From DATDRS01 sp035291605 (lineage in GTDB: Bacteria > Chloroflexota > Anaerolineae > Anaerolineales > UBA6663), in NCBI GenBank assembly GCA_035291605.1, contig DATDRS010000517.1, positions 1 through 42,392 of the forward strand: a stretch of 42,392 nucleotides of DNA. Direction: 5' to 3'. The notes below the pieces were generated by a model. It saw nothing but the letters and a program-made list of their open reading frames with translations, was not told the origin of the DNA and searched no databases. Positions 26,178-33,970 of this stretch are shown here, piece by piece. Each line of letters starts with the position of its first letter. Positions within the stretch are counted from its first letter, which is position 1. The position numbers and the translations under genes are program-made.

Positions 26178-26231
26178 TGTTTTCGAGATAGGGCATGTGC
26201 GAGCGCGATTTCGGGTAGGGGGCGGATTACG
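26178..26231 (+). promoter_or_regulatory. Upstream element shared with 11225-11280
   Basis: Begins TGTTTTCGAGATAGGGCATG and ends GCGGATTACG. It aligns with the element before the 11384 gene and lies about 46 bp before the GTG of the 26278 gene. A shortened copy of its core (ATAGGGTGTGC) lies just before it. CATAG-TACG-CTATG follows. Together these fill the 26148-26277 spacer. Confidence 0.45.
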
Positions 26232-26277
26232 TGGGGCAAGGGCACATAGTACGCTATGAAAGGACTGGAGGTCTGAG

Positions 26278-26658
26278 GTGCGACGGAAAACGCCTCAAAT
26301 CGTCGTGTGCGTCTGCGAGGGATGCCTGGAGGGGGGCCAGAGGCCCCTTGGCCCTGTTCCTTCCGGTGTGACCAGGGTGCATTTGCCCTGCTCGCGTGAC
26401 TTCGAGTTGGCGCACATTCTACGGTTGATTTTGGGCGGAGCGGAGGGCGTAGTCATAGTGGGTTGTGCGGAGGGAGGTCAGTGGGGAGCGGCCTCGGACT
26501 ACGCCATAGAAGAACGTCTTAAGGTCATGCGGTGTCGTCTGGAGCAGGCCGGACTAGCGCCTGACCGCGTGGCGGCGAGTTGGGTTCCCTATGGCGAGTG
26601 GAGCCATGCCCTCGACGCCGTAAACGACCTGCGCACCGCACTGGGCGGGACGATCTGA
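26278..26658 (+). CDS. Degenerate MvhD-like protein
   Basis: 126 residues from GTG 26278 (CTGGAGG upstream). It follows the MvhD layout: a Cys-rich start (CVCEGCLEGG), LPCSRDFE, then VGCAEGGQWGAASDY. In full MvhD this last motif is GCHxGxCHY, so one Cys and the His are missing here. It may have an altered cluster or none. It is the first gene of the third transcription unit, and an FdhB-like gene follows after 37 bp, as for MvhD at 18030. Confidence 0.72.
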   Translation: MRRKTPQIVVCVCEGCLEGGQRPLGPVPSGVTRVHLPCSRDFELAHILRLILGGAEGVVIVGCAEGGQWGAASDYAIEERLKVMRCRLEQAGLAPDRVAASWVPYGEWSHALDAVNDLRTALGGTI

Positions 26659-26695
26659 ACGGCCACCGCCGCGTATGACCCATGGAGGTGAAGCC

Positions 26696-27697
26696 ATGAA
26701 CACTCAATGGATACTTCACAGTCACGGCGAGGTGCTGGGGACTGTCCAAAAATTTCTGCGCGATCTGTGGTTGAACGTCGGCCTGGAAGGCATGCTCGTC
26801 CCACAGTACCTGCCGGGCGCCCTCGGGGCGAAGCCACTCTTCACCGATGATCCAGCGCATTTGGATCGGGCGGATCCGTTTGCCCCCCTCTTGGCCGCCT
26901 CTACGGCAAGGCTCGTCGTTCAACTGGTCCGTGAGCATCCACTTTCCCGTCTCGGCGTGGTGCTGCGCCCGTGTGAACTGCGCGCTCTGACCGAGATGGC
27001 TAAACGCGATTCCTTCCATCTCGACCACATCCTGATCATCGGCGTGGATTGCCTGGGCACATTTCCGGCGGAGGATTACGCGTGGCACGCCGAAATGCGC
27101 GGTGCTCAACAGCTGACGCGCGAGACGCTCCAGTTTGCCCGCCAGGGCGGGATCTTGCTTTATCGCAATCGGCTCGCATGCCAAATGTGCGCTTCGCCCA
27201 TCCCGCTTGGAACCGACCTGAACATTCATGTGCTGGGGCTTCCCACGCGCCAAACCATTCTGATTACCACGTGTGATGGCGAGATGGCTCAACGTCTGCG
27301 GCTGGACCAGATCACCGACGGCGTAGCCTCGCCAACACTGATCGCCCAACACGACCAAATGCGCCTGACGCTCATCGAACGACGAAGCCGCGCCCGCGAG
27401 CGGATCACGCACGCCCTGCCGGCTGGTTTGCCCAAAGATGTGAACGAATGGGTCATGTACCTGGCGAACTGTGCGCCGTGCCAGGCGTGCCTGACCGCCT
27501 GCCCTATTTACAGGGGGGAGCTCTCGCCGCGCGGGGAAAGTGGCGCACGTTTTGTGTCACACGATGCGGTGAGGTGTTGGCTAGCGGCATGTGCGGGGTG
27601 TGGACTCTGTGAAGATGCCTGTCCGAAGCACCTGCCGCTGACGGCGGCGATTAGTCGCATCCGCTCGGATGTGATTCGCGATTGGATATTATTGTAG
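26696..27697 (+). CDS. FdhB/FrhB-like Fe-S protein, second paralog
   Basis: 333 residues from ATG 26696 (TGGAGGTG upstream). Compared with 18472 it has the same N-terminal half, with LRPCELRALTEM near 88 and GVDCLGTF near 115. The C-terminal motifs are CAPCQACLTACPIYRG and CAGCGLCEDACP, without the extra CYCKTC Cys group. It probably pairs with the degenerate MvhD before it, and is also close to the paralog at 30070. Confidence 0.82.
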   Translation: MNTQWILHSHGEVLGTVQKFLRDLWLNVGLEGMLVPQYLPGALGAKPLFTDDPAHLDRADPFAPLLAASTARLVVQLVREHPLSRLGVVLRPCELRALTEMAKRDSFHLDHILIIGVDCLGTFPAEDYAWHAEMRGAQQLTRETLQFARQGGILLYRNRLACQMCASPIPLGTDLNIHVLGLPTRQTILITTCDGEMAQRLRLDQITDGVASPTLIAQHDQMRLTLIERRSRARERITHALPAGLPKDVNEWVMYLANCAPCQACLTACPIYRGELSPRGESGARFVSHDAVRCWLAACAGCGLCEDACPKHLPLTAAISRIRSDVIRDWILL

Positions 27698-27754
27698 CGG
27701 GACAACCGTGACGGGTAGCAAGAGACTTAACGCGCCGCCCCATAATGGGAGAGC

Positions 27755-28198
27755 ATGATGCCGCTTCAGGCCCAGACGGATCCCATCCGCATACAGCGTA
27801 TCTTACGACTGGTTTTCTCGCAGCCGCGCCCGCCCGTCGCCCGCTGCCGCCTGCTGAGTTCGGGGTTCGGGCCAGGGCACATGCTCAAGATCACGGAGGA
27901 CATCACCGGCACAAAAGCCTGCCTGGGCTGTGGCTGCTGTATGGACGCCTGCCCGGTGCTCGCCCGCGACCCCAGGCGACTGCGGCGGGTCGAGTCGCGT
28001 TCATCGTTGGCGCTGGAAACTCTCGTGGATGAGGACTGTGATCGCTGCGGCAACTGCGCGCTTGCCTGTCCCCAGGTGGATCCGACGATCAAGCACTATC
28101 TCGTGCAGACTCATCTGGCCGAGGGCATGGCCGAATTGTTGAACAAAGCGGCGACGGACGAGATGTTTGTGCTGGATCTGGTGCTCGGTAATCAGTAA
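27755..28198 (+). CDS. Small 4Fe-4S dicluster protein, HdrC-like
   Basis: 147 residues from ATG 27755; ATG 27758 is equally possible and gives better spacing from GGGAG. Two clusters are present: CLGCGCCMDACPV (about residue 56) and CDRCGNCALACPQ (about 96), ending in a helical segment. The basic N-terminal 45 residues are not typical. It is probably an electron carrier between the FdhB-like protein before it and the fumarate-reductase-like Fe-S subunit after it. The 57-bp spacer before it shows nothing else. Confidence 0.75.
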   Translation: MMPLQAQTDPIRIQRILRLVFSQPRPPVARCRLLSSGFGPGHMLKITEDITGTKACLGCGCCMDACPVLARDPRRLRRVESRSSLALETLVDEDCDRCGNCALACPQVDPTIKHYLVQTHLAEGMAELLNKAATDEMFVLDLVLGNQ

Positions 28199-28227
28199 TC
28201 AGTGACCAGAAATCAGTGATCACTGAT
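28187..28227 (+). repeat. Repeat with perfect 16-bp palindrome
   Basis: ATCAGTGATCACTGAT (28212-28227) is its own reverse complement and is preceded by AATCAGTAATCAGTGACC. It covers the stop of the dicluster protein and lies just before the next start. Confidence 0.65.
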
Positions 28228-28240
28228 GCCTGGAGTTCTC

Positions 28241-28906
28241 ATGATTGACATCTTCATCCTCGGTCAACGCTACGCGGTCCCTGAAGGATTGACGATCCTC
28301 AGGGCCTTCGAGTGGTCTGGCTTTCGCCTGACGCGCGGGGTCGGGTGCCGGGGCGGGTTCTGTGGCGCCTGTGGAACTGTTTACCGATTGAACGGCGACT
28401 ATCGTTTGCGCTATGCCCTCGCCTGTCAGACCGTGGCGCAACCCGGCATGGTCCTGGGGCAGATTCCGTTTTTCCCCGCACAGCGCCCAGCCTATCGCCT
28501 CGACGCACTCAAGCCCTCCGGTGAGACGCTGCTTGAGCTGTATCCCGAAATCCTGCGCTGCTTGGGCTGCAACACCTGCACCAAAGCCTGCCCACAAGAG
28601 TTGGATGTGCTCGGCTACATGGCGGCGGCGATGCGCGGCGATCTACCGGCATTGGCCGAAGCCTCGTTTGACTGCATCATGTGCGGCTTGTGCATCGCCC
28701 GCTGTCCAGCGGAACTTGTCCCCTCCAACGTCGCCCTCCTCGGGCGGCGGCTGTACGGAAAATATCTCGCTCCACCGGCCGAGCATCTTCACAAGCGCGT
28801 GCAGGAAATCGGGACTGGGGCTTTTCGCGCCGAGGTCGCCGCATTGAAATCACTGCCGCTGGCGGCGTTGAAGGAGTGTTACAACGCCAGAGAGATAGAA
28901 TCCTGA
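28241..28906 (+). CDS. Fumarate-reductase/SDH-type iron-sulfur subunit (TfrB/SdhB-like front)
   Basis: 221 residues from ATG 28241, chosen because CTGGAG lies upstream; an ATG at 28226 falls inside a palindrome. The N-terminal plant-type [2Fe-2S] domain has CRGGFCGACGTVY and a later LAC (about 60). Two further Cys motifs follow, CLGCNTCTKACPQE near 108 and CIMCGLCIARCPAE near 147. The overall order matches SdhB/FrdB and the front of TfrB, but no CCG domain follows. The FrdA-like flavoprotein is encoded 2.4 kb downstream, not adjacent. Confidence 0.78.
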   Translation: MIDIFILGQRYAVPEGLTILRAFEWSGFRLTRGVGCRGGFCGACGTVYRLNGDYRLRYALACQTVAQPGMVLGQIPFFPAQRPAYRLDALKPSGETLLELYPEILRCLGCNTCTKACPQELDVLGYMAAAMRGDLPALAEASFDCIMCGLCIARCPAELVPSNVALLGRRLYGKYLAPPAEHLHKRVQEIGTGAFRAEVAALKSLPLAALKECYNAREIES

Positions 28907-28965
28907 CAAGACGGGGACTCCCAAGGGTTGACCGCTTACCGCCTACGGCTTTCTGCCTACCGACC

Positions 28966-30066
28966 ATGGACTTCGACTTTTCTCCCGACACTCTCATGCT
29001 CCGCGACCTGCTCCGGCGCTTTGTGCAAAAAGAAGCGCGGCCGCTGGAGATGAAGTACTTCAACGCCGGGGCGCTCACGCCTGAAGAACGCGCGCACCTG
29101 CGCTCGGCCATTGGGCAACTCGGACTGTGGGGTGTGACCGTGCCGGAGAAGTTCGGCGGCGGCGGATTGGATACCGTAACCGCTTGCTTGATCGAGGAAG
29201 AACTCGGCCAGACGATCGTCCCCGTCGAGTTGGGCGATGTTCCGCCGCTGCTATTTGCCTGCGCGGGCGATCAAGTGCAAGCCTTCCTCGAGCCGGCGCT
29301 CGCCGGTGAGCGCCGGGCTGTCATCGCCGCGCGCGAGCCAAAGGCGCTCCGCCCCGAAACGTGGACGACGACGGCCACCGCCAACGGCGACGGATTCATC
29401 CTCAACGGGCGCAAATCCCTCGCCGTACTCCCCGACCCAGATGATTTCCTCGTCGTCTTTGCCAGATTGCCTGAAGGCCTCACGGCGTTTCTCCTCGACG
29501 CGAACCACGCCGGGGCGAGCGCCCCCGCCAACAGTGAAATCATTTTGACATTACATGATTGCCGCGTCGGGCGGGATGCGATTCTCGGTGAGCCGGGCCG
29601 GGCATTGGCCCTCGGCGCGGCGGAGGCCCCCCGGGTGTGGATTCACACCGGAGCGCGCTACGTGGGACTCGTCGAGCGGTTGATCGAAATGGCGGGCGAG
29701 CACGCGAGAGACTGGGTTGCGCTTGGCGCGACGCTGTCGGTGCGGCCCGCCGTGCAGCGCATGCTGGCCGAAATGCGCACGGAGGTCGAAAGCGCGCGCT
29801 GGCTGGTTTATCATGCCGCGTGGCTCGCCGACAAGGGCGAACCAGTGCGCGCGCCCGCCGCACAGGTGCGGCTGTTTACCACGGAGATGCTCCAGCGGGC
29901 GGTGGATCGGACCACAATGATCTATGCCGGGCCTGGCCCGTCACCGCAGATCGAACCCCAGCGCCTGGCCCGGCGCGTGGTTGCGGCGGAGGCTTTGGAG
30001 CTTACGCTTGAATATGCCTGTGCTGCCGTGGCAGCGGAGACACTGACTGCGAGCAGCAGGAGATGA
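28966..30066 (+). CDS. Acyl-CoA dehydrogenase-like protein
   Basis: 366 residues from ATG 28966. The frame is open back to 28681, but that part overlaps the Fe-S subunit gene in another frame and is not family-like. The N-terminal helices (MDFDFSPDTLMLRDLLRRF), GLWGVTVPEKFGGGGLD and LIEEELG are typical of acyl-CoA dehydrogenases. The C-terminal active-site loop reads IYAGPGPSPQIEPQRLARR. In most members a Glu of the GxGYTxEYP region is the base. By eye it aligns with Gln here, although a nearby Glu could shift into place. It may be a redox-inactive or repurposed paralog, or use another base. It lies between the Fe-S subunit and an FdhB-like protein, with four bases to the next gene. Confidence 0.82.
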   Translation: MDFDFSPDTLMLRDLLRRFVQKEARPLEMKYFNAGALTPEERAHLRSAIGQLGLWGVTVPEKFGGGGLDTVTACLIEEELGQTIVPVELGDVPPLLFACAGDQVQAFLEPALAGERRAVIAAREPKALRPETWTTTATANGDGFILNGRKSLAVLPDPDDFLVVFARLPEGLTAFLLDANHAGASAPANSEIILTLHDCRVGRDAILGEPGRALALGAAEAPRVWIHTGARYVGLVERLIEMAGEHARDWVALGATLSVRPAVQRMLAEMRTEVESARWLVYHAAWLADKGEPVRAPAAQVRLFTTEMLQRAVDRTTMIYAGPGPSPQIEPQRLARRVVAAEALELTLEYACAAVAAETLTASSRR

Positions 30067-30069
30067 CCT

Positions 30070-31131
30070 ATGAACATCAATCGTCTCATCCGGGTACGCG
30101 ACGGAGATGCCTTGAGTGCGCTGCGCCAGTTTCTGGCCGCGTGGTGGAGACGCTACAGGCTGCAGGCACTGCTCGCACCCGTCGAAGTCCCAGCCCGATC
30201 CACGGTGGTCTCGCAGGTCATCGAAGATCCGGCTGGACTGGCCGCGGTCAACCCATTCGCGCCAGTCATGCTGAATAATGCGGCCGCGACCATCGGCGAC
30301 TATGCCCGACATTATGCGGGTCGGCGTATGGCTGCCCTGCTGCGCCCGTGTGAATTGCGCACCCTCGTGGAGTTGAGGCAGCAAGGGCGGCTGCCTCCAG
30401 AGGCCGAGTCAGTCATTATTTTGGGCATAGACTGCCCCGCCACCTTCCCGGCCGACCGCTATAACGAGCGTGTTCAGGTAGAAGGTGTTGCCGCCATGAC
30501 ACGCGAGGCCCTGACTTATGCGGGGACTGGCGGCTTCTCGCCCAACCAATTCCGCGCCGCCTGCCAGGTGTGCGCCTGGCCGGCTCCACGCGGGGCGGAT
30601 GTGACCCTCGGCGTGATCGGCGTCAATCCGGGTGAATATCTCCTCCTCATCGCGCACGATGAGGCCATTGACGCGCGTCTGGGTCTGGAGGCAGTGACCG
30701 CCGGATTGGCGGCCGAACCCCAGGTCGCCCGTCGTGAGGTGGCCGTCGGGGCGGTTGCCGGGCAGCGCGCGCGGGTACGCGCAAATCTGGAGAGCACTGC
30801 TCACGACGGGCAGCGCTTTGGCGACCTCGGCCATGTTCTGGCATGGTTCGCCAACTGTTCACTGTGCGGCGACTGCCTGGATGCCTGCCCCCTGTACAAC
30901 GGTGAACTCAGCGGAATGCTGGGCGTACACGGCGCGCACCCGCCGCTGGCTGAACTGGTGGACGTGAGCCGATGGCTTGCCTCGTGCTCAGGGTGCGGGA
31001 TGTGCGAGGCTGCGTGCGACCACGGTGTGCCGCTCATGTTGCTCATCTCCTCGCTCAGTCGTCAGATTCAGGGGACCTTGCATCACACGGCTGGCGATCC
31101 GGTGCAGCCACTCCCCTGGGCCTCAGGTTGA
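30070..31131 (+). CDS. FdhB/FrhB-like Fe-S protein, third paralog
   Basis: 353 residues, starting four bases after the acyl-CoA dehydrogenase stop (AGGAG overlaps the end of that gene). The motifs are LRPCELRTLVEL near 95, GIDCPATF near 120, CSLCGDCLDACPLYNG near 271 and CSGCGMCEAACDHG near 314. It is closest in style to 26696. The tight spacing suggests it is the electron partner of the acyl-CoA dehydrogenase-like protein, in the place an ETF would occupy. Confidence 0.8.
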   Translation: MNINRLIRVRDGDALSALRQFLAAWWRRYRLQALLAPVEVPARSTVVSQVIEDPAGLAAVNPFAPVMLNNAAATIGDYARHYAGRRMAALLRPCELRTLVELRQQGRLPPEAESVIILGIDCPATFPADRYNERVQVEGVAAMTREALTYAGTGGFSPNQFRAACQVCAWPAPRGADVTLGVIGVNPGEYLLLIAHDEAIDARLGLEAVTAGLAAEPQVARREVAVGAVAGQRARVRANLESTAHDGQRFGDLGHVLAWFANCSLCGDCLDACPLYNGELSGMLGVHGAHPPLAELVDVSRWLASCSGCGMCEAACDHGVPLMLLISSLSRQIQGTLHHTAGDPVQPLPWASG

Positions 31132-31232
31132 TTCGGCCCCAAGATAGGTTCCGTACCGCGTTCCTTTAGGGCCTCGGCCCGATGCGCCCTGCCCAGACCG
31201 GCACTACCATACCAGCAGGCTTGACTGAAGTG

Positions 31233-31268
31233 AAGCTGACCCGTTGATCTACCGAGGCGGGTCAGCTT
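31233..31268 (+). other. Perfect 11-bp leader hairpin
   Basis: AAGCTGACCCG (31233-31243) pairs with CGGGTCAGCTT (31258-31268) over a 14-base loop, 24 bases before the ATG of the FrdA-like gene. No T-run follows, so it is not a normal terminator. It could block or protect the 5' end. The rest of the 161-bp spacer (31132-31292) shows only CCAAGATAGG at 31139-31148, which recalls the core of the shared element. Confidence 0.6.
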
Positions 31269-31292
31269 GTCCCCTGCCTGAGGGAGGTCACG

Positions 31293-32909
31293 ATGTCTTA
31301 CCCTCCAGCGCTGCGCGAGTCGCTGGCGAAAGTGGAAGCCTCGCGCCCGCGCCGCATGCATGAGATCTTCCCGCGCCTTGCGCCTCAGGAACGCGAGTCC
31401 CTCCTGCGCGCTTTCCATCCGGATTACATCGCCAACGCTTTCCGCGGGATTCGCCTCGGTCCGAACAAAGGTGACCGCGCCCCGCGCGAACTCGCCGATG
31501 TCCTCGAAGGCCCCTCGCTTGTAGGGCAATTTTCCAATCTCTCCGATGTCCCCGACGCCGCCTGCGACGTGCTGGTCATCGGCGGGGGCGGAGCCGGAGC
31601 GAGCGCCGCGTTGCTCGCCCGGCAGAACGGTGTGGACGTTCTGCTCACTACAAAACTACGCTTCGGCGATGCGAACACGATGATGGCGCAGGGCGGCATT
31701 CAGGCGGCGGACAAAGAGAACGACTCGCCAGCCATTCATTATCTCGACGTGATGGGGGGCGGCGGCTTCACCAACGACCCTGATCTGGTGGAGGTGCTGG
31801 TGATGGATGCTCCGGCCGTGATGGCCTGGCTGGAATCCCTCGGCGCGATGTTCGACAAGGAACCCGACGGAACCATGCGCACCATCCACGGCGGCGGCAC
31901 CAGCCGCAAACGGATGCATGCCGCGCGTGATTACACCGGCGCGGAGATCATGCGCACCCTGCGCGATGAAGTGCGCTCGCACAGTCATGGGGCAGGGCCG
32001 TCCATGCGGGTATGGGAATTCCGCCCGGCCATCGAATTGCTGCTCGACGCCGAAGGCCGCGTGGCTGGAGCGATCCTGAAAGACCTCGATACCGATCGGT
32101 GGATGGTCGTGTGGGCAAAAGCCGTCATCATCGCCACGGGCGGGAGCGGGCGGCTGCACTATCAGGGCTTTCCAACGACAAATCATTACGGAGCAACCGG
32201 CGATGGCTTGGTGCTCGCCTACCGAGCCGGGGCGAAACTCGCCTTCATTGACACGATGCAATATCACCCTACGGGCGCGGCGTTCCCCGAGCAAATTCTC
32301 GGCCAACTGGTGACCGAAAAAGTGCGCGGCCTCGGCGCGCAGGTCTGCAACGCGGATGGCGAGCAGTTTGTGTATCCGCTCGAAACGCGCGATGTCGAAG
32401 CTGCGGCCTTCATCCGCGAATGTGTGGAACGCCAGCGAGGCGTGGTGACGCCCACCGGCCAGCCGGCCATTTGGCTGGACACACCGCTGATTGACGCGCT
32501 CAAAGGTCCCGGCACGATTGCCCGTGAATTGCCCGCGATGGTGCGGCAGTATAAACGCTTCGACCTGGACATGACACGCGAACCGATTCTCGTCTACCCG
32601 ACACTGCACTACCAGAACGGCGGTGTCGCCATCCGGCCCGACGGCAGCACTGGCGTCCCCGGCCTGTTTGTGGCGGGCGAGGCGGCCGGAGGGATTCACG
32701 GGCGCAACCGCCTGATGGGCAACAGCCTGCTCGACATTTGCGTCTTCGGGCGGCGCGCGGGGGTCGCCGCGGCCGAGTGGGCGCATCACGCCCAGCCTGG
32801 CTCGCCGACGCTGGCGCACCTCGAGCGTTGGGAGCAGGCACGCCGCGAGGCCGGGCCGGATGGCCTTAAGCCGTCGCCAGTCATCCTGCCGGACTACACG
32901 AGAAAGTAG
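31293..32909 (+). CDS. FrdA/TfrA-like FAD flavoprotein
   Basis: 538 residues. FAD-binding VLVIGGGGAGASAALLA near 93, then MMAQGGIQAA, the HGGGTSRKRMH region that holds the FAD-linked His in this family, and later MQYHPTG and NGGVAIRPDG. It ends with GEAAGGIHGRNRLMGNS. The layout is that of the fumarate reductase/succinate dehydrogenase flavoprotein, including thiol:fumarate reductase A. Start: GAGGGAGGTCACG before the ATG. The first 90 residues contain an in-frame repeat (VGQFSNLS). The substrate is not proven; L-aspartate oxidase-like roles are less likely given the Fe-S partner nearby. Confidence 0.85.
   Translation: MSYPPALRESLAKVEASRPRRMHEIFPRLAPQERESLLRAFHPDYIANAFRGIRLGPNKGDRAPRELADVLEGPSLVGQFSNLSDVPDAACDVLVIGGGGAGASAALLARQNGVDVLLTTKLRFGDANTMMAQGGIQAADKENDSPAIHYLDVMGGGGFTNDPDLVEVLVMDAPAVMAWLESLGAMFDKEPDGTMRTIHGGGTSRKRMHAARDYTGAEIMRTLRDEVRSHSHGAGPSMRVWEFRPAIELLLDAEGRVAGAILKDLDTDRWMVVWAKAVIIATGGSGRLHYQGFPTTNHYGATGDGLVLAYRAGAKLAFIDTMQYHPTGAAFPEQILGQLVTEKVRGLGAQVCNADGEQFVYPLETRDVEAAAFIRECVERQRGVVTPTGQPAIWLDTPLIDALKGPGTIARELPAMVRQYKRFDLDMTREPILVYPTLHYQNGGVAIRPDGSTGVPGLFVAGEAAGGIHGRNRLMGNSLLDICVFGRRAGVAAAEWAHHAQPGSPTLAHLERWEQARREAGPDGLKPSPVILPDYTRK
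31521..31540 (+). repeat. In-frame short repeat, VGQFSNLS type
   Basis: GTAGGGCAATTTTCCAATCT, translated as VGQFSNLS, matches 8861-8880 at 16 of 20 bases and in the same reading frame, in an unrelated gene. Confidence 0.5.
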
Positions 32910-32944
32910 GGCGAGGCTCTATCCTGCTCCACGAGGAGGCAATC

Positions 32945-33970
32945 ATGATCGCCACCGATACTACTTCGCAACGACACCCGGCCGAGGCAGAACTGCTGGC
33001 GCGCGCGCTGGCGGGCCACCCGGTGGCCGTGGACAGCGTGCTCAGCCAGTTGGGGTCAACCAACCACTGGCTCCAGCAGATCATGCTGGAAACCATTCAA
33101 GACAGCGCCGGACAATTGCTGTGGCAACGCCTGCTGGAGTGTCTGGCGCTGCGCCACTGGGGCGAATACGCCGACTGCCTGCGCCGGGTTGAACGCGAGA
33201 CCTCCGACCGTATTGATAAGGCCCTCATGCGCCTGTTTGTCGAAGACGGCCAGGGGACGGCGTCTGTGCCCGTGAAAATCGCCGTTTTGCAGGCAGGCCT
33301 GAACGACGCCGAGTGCCACATCCGCAGCACCGCGGCTGTCCTGTTGGGTTTGCGAGGGGACGCATGTGGCATGGAGGTGCTCATCGAAACCGTGCGCACA
33401 GGCGATCGGGAATGCAAGCTGCGGGCAGTGAACGCGCTGGGAAAACTCAAAGACGAACGCGGAGGCTGGACCTTGGTGGAAGCTCTGGCCTGTGACGACG
33501 AGGCTCTGCACTGGGATGCCTCGTGCGCTTTAGGCGAGATGGGAGACAAGGCCCTCCCGGCCCTGCTGGATGCGCTCAAGTCTGCCAGACCGCATGTGCG
33601 CTGGCACGCCGTCCGCGCCCTGGGCGGGATTGGCGACCGGCAAGCCGTAGCCGGCGTGGCCGAGGCGCTCGGCGACACCGACTACAGCGTGCGGTGGGCG
33701 GCAGCCGATGCGTTGGCGGCCATCGGTTTGCCAGCCGTACCTGCAATCTTGGAAAGACTCGCCCGCTATGCGCCGATGGACGATATGTACCAGGCCGCTT
33801 ACCACGCGCTGCATCGGATTGGGCTGGCTGAGACGCAAAGACAACTACAGCCGCTGTTGAAGGCTCTGCGCAGTCCGGCCGCGCCGGTCGAGGCGCCCAT
33901 GGTGGCTTATCGTCTGCTTCAAGGATGGGAAACGGGGAAGGCGAATGGCGAGAAGTCGGTCGACAAATGA
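32945..33970 (+). CDS. HEAT-repeat (PBS-lyase-like) protein
   Basis: 341 residues, RBS GAGGAGG. From about residue 110 there are tandem helical repeats of about 31 residues (IRSTAAVLLGLRGD, LRAVNALGKLKDERG, HWDASCALGEMGD, VRWHAVRALGGIGD, VRWAAADALAAIG). Such proteins act as binding scaffolds. Its stop overlaps the start of the ATPase H subunit (ATGA), so it belongs to the ATPase operon and may be an assembly factor. Confidence 0.85.
   Translation: MIATDTTSQRHPAEAELLARALAGHPVAVDSVLSQLGSTNHWLQQIMLETIQDSAGQLLWQRLLECLALRHWGEYADCLRRVERETSDRIDKALMRLFVEDGQGTASVPVKIAVLQAGLNDAECHIRSTAAVLLGLRGDACGMEVLIETVRTGDRECKLRAVNALGKLKDERGGWTLVEALACDDEALHWDASCALGEMGDKALPALLDALKSARPHVRWHAVRALGGIGDRQAVAGVAEALGDTDYSVRWAAADALAAIGLPAVPAILERLARYAPMDDMYQAAYHALHRIGLAETQRQLQPLLKALRSPAAPVEAPMVAYRLLQGWETGKANGEKSVDK

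Noticed and set aside
28187..28227. Possible CRISPR-like repeat array (ATCAGT units)
   Set aside because: Units are short and adjacent, without regular spacers or cas genes.
28681..28965. Longer N-terminus for the acyl-CoA dehydrogenase-like protein
   Set aside because: It overlaps most of the C-terminal part of the Fe-S subunit in another frame and does not resemble the family.
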